Positions 63,037 to 64,000 of a DNA stretch of 64,000 bases are shown here, one piece after another. Under the pieces are notes generated by a model. That model ran no database searches and was not told where the DNA came from. It saw only the letters and a program-made list of their open reading frames with translations. Within the stretch, counting starts at the first letter, position 1, and each line of letters begins with the position of its first letter. Position numbers and translations under genes: made by a program. The stretch is from Neisseria sp. MVDL19-042950. Lineage in GTDB: Bacteria; Pseudomonadota; Gammaproteobacteria; Burkholderiales; Neisseriaceae. The stretch spans positions 62,001-126,000 of the forward strand of contig NZ_JAUKWH010000004.1 of the NCBI RefSeq assembly GCF_030504625.1, written 5' to 3'.

Positions 63037-63207
63037 ATGAACAAAACACTCAAAACCATTATTTTCCTCGTCGCTCTAATGGCCGCTTTTTACGCAGGCA
63101 TGAAATTCCAAGCCTATGTTTATGATGATTTATGTCTGGATTTGGGCGGCGGAAAACAACCCGGCGGTTATCCGATATGCGTGATGGAGCGCAAAACCGA
63201 TCAATAA
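63037..63207 (+). CDS. Small membrane protein between the lipoproteins and mraY
   Basis: 56 aa from the ATG at 63037. MNKTLKTIIFLVALMAAFYAG forms one N-terminal membrane helix, followed by a short periplasmic tail with two Cys (DDLCLDLGGGKQPGGYPICVME) that could form a disulfide. GC content is native. Small hypothetical genes at this place are known in other Neisseria dcw clusters. No function known. Confidence 0.6.
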   Translation: MNKTLKTIIFLVALMAAFYAGMKFQAYVYDDLCLDLGGGKQPGGYPICVMERKTDQ

Positions 63208-63212
63208 AATGC

Positions 63213-63262
63213 CTGTCTGAAAACGGATTCGATAATGTTCGAAGCCTTTTCAGACGGCCTGA
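63213..63262. terminator. Imperfect inverted-DUS hairpin before mraY
   Basis: CTGTCTGAAAACG (variant) and TTTTCAGACGGCC enclose a loop of about 25 nt. If active, mraY needs its own promoter. Confidence 0.4.
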
Positions 63263-63296
63263 TGAATAAAAACACAAACAAAAAGGAAGTACCTCC

Positions 63297-64000
63297 ATGC
63301 TTTTATGGCTAGCCCACTTCAGCGACTGGATTTCTGCGCTGAATATTTTCCAATACACTACATTCCGTGCCGTGATGGCTGCATTGACCGCTTTGGTCTT
63401 TTCACTCCTACTCGGCCCGTGGACCATCCGCAAGCTTACCGAGTTGAAAGTCGGCCAGGCCGTGCGCCACGACGGGCCGCAAACCCACCTGATTAAAACC
63501 GGTACGCCCACGATGGGCGGCTCGCTGATTCTTACCGCGATCACCGTGTCCACACTGCTGTGGGGCAATCTCGGCAACATCTACATCTGGATTCTGCTGC
63601 TGGTGTTATTGGCTACCGGCGCGCTGGGTTTTTACGACGACTGGCGCAAAGTGGTTTATAAAGACCCGAACGGCGTGTCGGCGCGGTTCAAAATGGTGTG
63701 GCAATCGGGCGTGGCATTGGCGGCGGGCTTGCTGCTGTTTTATGTGGCGCAGAACTCGGCCAACAATATTCTGATTGTGCCTTTCTTCAAACAAGTCGCC
63801 TTGCCGCTGGGCGTGTTCGGCTTTGTGGTGTTGGCTTATTTGACCATCGTCGGCACGTCCAATGCCGTGAACCTTACCGACGGTTTGGACGGCTTGGCCG
63901 CTTTCCCCGTGGTGCTGGTGGCGGGCGGTTTAGCGATTTTTGCCTACGCCAGCGGTCACTCCGAATTTGCCGCCTATTTGCAGCAGCCGTATGTGGCGGG
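63297..64000 (+). CDS. mraY: Phospho-MurNAc-pentapeptide transferase MraY (5' part)
   Basis: The first 234 codons, from the ATG at 63297 (AAAAGGAAGTACCTCC upstream); the window ends inside the gene. [11 protein letters not shown], the acidic cluster DDWRKV (with FYDDW) and the nucleotide-binding [14 protein letters not shown] identify MraY, the membrane enzyme that makes lipid I. Multiple membrane helices are visible. It continues the dcw cluster (mraY follows murF). Confidence 0.95.
   Translation, partial: MLLWLAHFSDWISALNIFQYTTFRAVMAALTALVFSLLLGPWTIRKLTELKVGQAVRHDGPQTHLIKTGTPTMGGSLILTAITVSTLLWGNLGNIYIWILLLVLLATGALGFYDDWRKVVYKDPNGVSARFKMVWQSGVALAAGLLLFYVAQNSANNILIVPFFKQVALPLGVFGFVVLAYLTIVGTSNAVNLTDGLDGLAAFPVVLVAGGLAIFAYASGHSEFAAYLQQPYVA

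Overview
The window is chromosomal DNA of a Neisseria species, or a very close Neisseriaceae relative. The main sign is the extreme abundance of the DNA uptake sequence AGGCCGTCTGAAA (AG-DUS) in both orientations, mostly as inverted pairs that act as transcription terminators. The gene content fits: a neisserial dcw cluster, PenA-type PBP2, a Slam-type surface lipoprotein, Correia-like repeats and a typical TamA/TamB pair. The residue pattern of PBP2 and the presence of SodA point to a commensal or animal-associated species rather than N. meningitidis or N. gonorrhoeae. This is inference, because no 16S rRNA is present.

Layout. 0.2-6 kb: tamA-tamB, the outer-membrane translocation and assembly module. 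6-9.5 kb: thiO, a small membrane protein, photolyase phr and a hotdog thioesterase. 9.6-15.5 kb: lysS, a cold-shock gene with a long leader, a secreted dispersin-B-like GH20 glycosidase, a methyltransferase and cytochrome c'. 15.6-17.4 kb: an accessory spot with two gene remnants and one AT-rich foreign gene. 17.5-24.8 kb: polA, stress-type small proteins (CsbD, DUF1328), an L,D-transpeptidase-like protein with a BamE-like lipoprotein, a compact trimeric autotransporter and a histidine phosphatase. 25-37.3 kb: pyrD, a PepSY protein, pyk, an esterase lipoprotein, TM2, the Fe-S carrier ATPase mrp, a manganese riboswitch in front of a frameshifted GDT1-family gene, a pseudouridine synthase, lpxB and rnhB. 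37.5-50.8 kb: a periplasmic broad-specificity-type amino acid racemase, sodA, a UvrD-like helicase, a Fic protein, a Slam-type lipoprotein, an MscS channel, a BCCT transporter, asd and an RDD protein. 50.9-52.4 kb: tRNA-Met and tRNA-Ala, then a MidA-type methyltransferase.

52.7-64 kb: the division and cell wall (dcw) cluster mraZ-rsmH-ftsL-ftsI(penA)-murE ... murF ... mraY, cut by the window end. It is interrupted twice by AT-richer cargo. Between murE and murF lie a NYN-LOTUS protein, an M23 lipoprotein and an Abi/HEPN protein. Between murF and mraY lie a small papain-like protein with two tandem-duplicated lipoprotein genes and a small membrane protein.

Points most worth a second look are the papain-like/lipoprotein module in dcw, the dispersin-like glycosidase with an extra C-terminal domain, the Mn riboswitch controlling a broken GDT1 gene, the Correia-like repeats with variant ends, and the PBP2 residues that match resistance-associated mosaic penA alleles.
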